Positions 13,322 to 13,369 of a DNA stretch of 13,369 nucleotides are shown here, one piece after another. The notes below the pieces were generated by a model. It saw only the letters and a list, made by a program, of their open reading frames with translations. It made no database searches and had not been told where the DNA came from. Within the stretch, counting starts at the first letter, position 1. Every line of letters begins with the position of its first letter. Source of the stretch: Bacilli bacterium. Its GTDB lineage: Bacteria; Bacillota_I; Bacilli_A; RF39; UBA660. The position numbers and the translations under genes are program-made. The stretch spans positions 1-13,369 of the forward strand of contig JAQUFI010000035.1 of assembly GCA_028684735.1 (NCBI GenBank). Direction: 5' to 3'.

Positions 13322-13369
13322 GAGGATTTCGTTTTCAATACATCTCGCTCAATAAGTTGTAATCCTTGT
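13322..13369 (-). pseudogene. Upstream continuation of the sigma gene with in-frame TGA
   Basis: Reading the minus strand in the same frame upstream of 13321 gives TRITTY, then a stop, then ARCIENEIL leading into the 120-residue frame. SigK/SigE proteins have T-K-L-A-T-Y-A-A-R-C-I-E-N-E-I-L-M here, so homology appears on both sides of the TGA (complement 13349-13351), which replaces a small residue usually Ala or Ser. One base change from TCA would explain it. The gene therefore looks broken by a nonsense change, but only six codons lie upstream before the window ends. Confidence 0.6.

Noticed and set aside
13349..13351. TGA read as tryptophan or glycine (alternative code)
   Set aside because: leuS alone has about 20 tryptophans, all TGG, and none of the long genes has an in-frame TGA. 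TGA ends rnhB and rnfA at normal lengths. Both are followed at once by a second stop, which is curious but also fits the standard code.
13322..13369. Junction of a skin-type element inserted in sigK
   Set aside because: The codons upstream of the TGA (TRITTY) still resemble the sigma factor, so no break in homology is visible within the window. More upstream sequence would be needed to reopen this.

Overview
The window looks like chromosomal DNA from a low-GC Firmicute (Bacillota), most likely Bacilli or an Erysipelotrichia/RF39-like gut lineage. The signs are strongly AT-rich DNA, good AGGAGG-type ribosome sites, a leucine T-box leader, sigma-A-type promoters, an Rnf complex and a SigK-type sporulation sigma factor. 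The standard bacterial code applies: tryptophan is TGG throughout, and TGA serves as a stop (rnhB, rnfA, a microprotein). The exact taxon is inference.

Layout, left to right: the 3' end of a probable GH31 alpha-glucosidase (2-460); a promoter and complete leucine T-box (438-690) controlling a small three-helix membrane protein and leuS (703-3445); a monocistronic type IV pilin-like protein carrying a seven-blade beta-propeller (3517-5130); an rnhB / 88-residue unknown / MBL-fold hydrolase operon (5272-6681); a compact Rnf operon (6768-11145); a Fic protein (11188-12321); an Fe/Mn superoxide dismutase (12344-12958); and, converging on it, the C-terminal part of a SigK-like sigma factor (12959-13369), which has an in-frame TGA near the window edge. 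There is no gene-free stretch over 300 bases. The longest, 461-702, is the T-box leader.

The most notable region is the Rnf operon. Gene order is rnfC, rnfD, 31-residue ORF, rnfE, rnfA, 35-residue ORF, rnfB. Three features depart from the textbook complex. RnfD carries the FMN-binding domain of RnfG fused at its C-terminus, giving two predicted flavinylation sites in one chain, and the usual rnfG position holds only a 31-codon single-helix ORF. RnfB is only 90 residues and stops after its membrane anchor and first FeS domain, without the ferredoxin domain. Between rnfA and rnfB, overlapping both through ATGA junctions, lies a 35-residue membrane protein ending in a CxxCxxCxxC motif. Together these suggest a reduced or rearranged ferredoxin:NAD+ ion pump in which the microproteins may be subunits. 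The junctions and motifs are visible in the sequence; the roles of the microproteins are inference.
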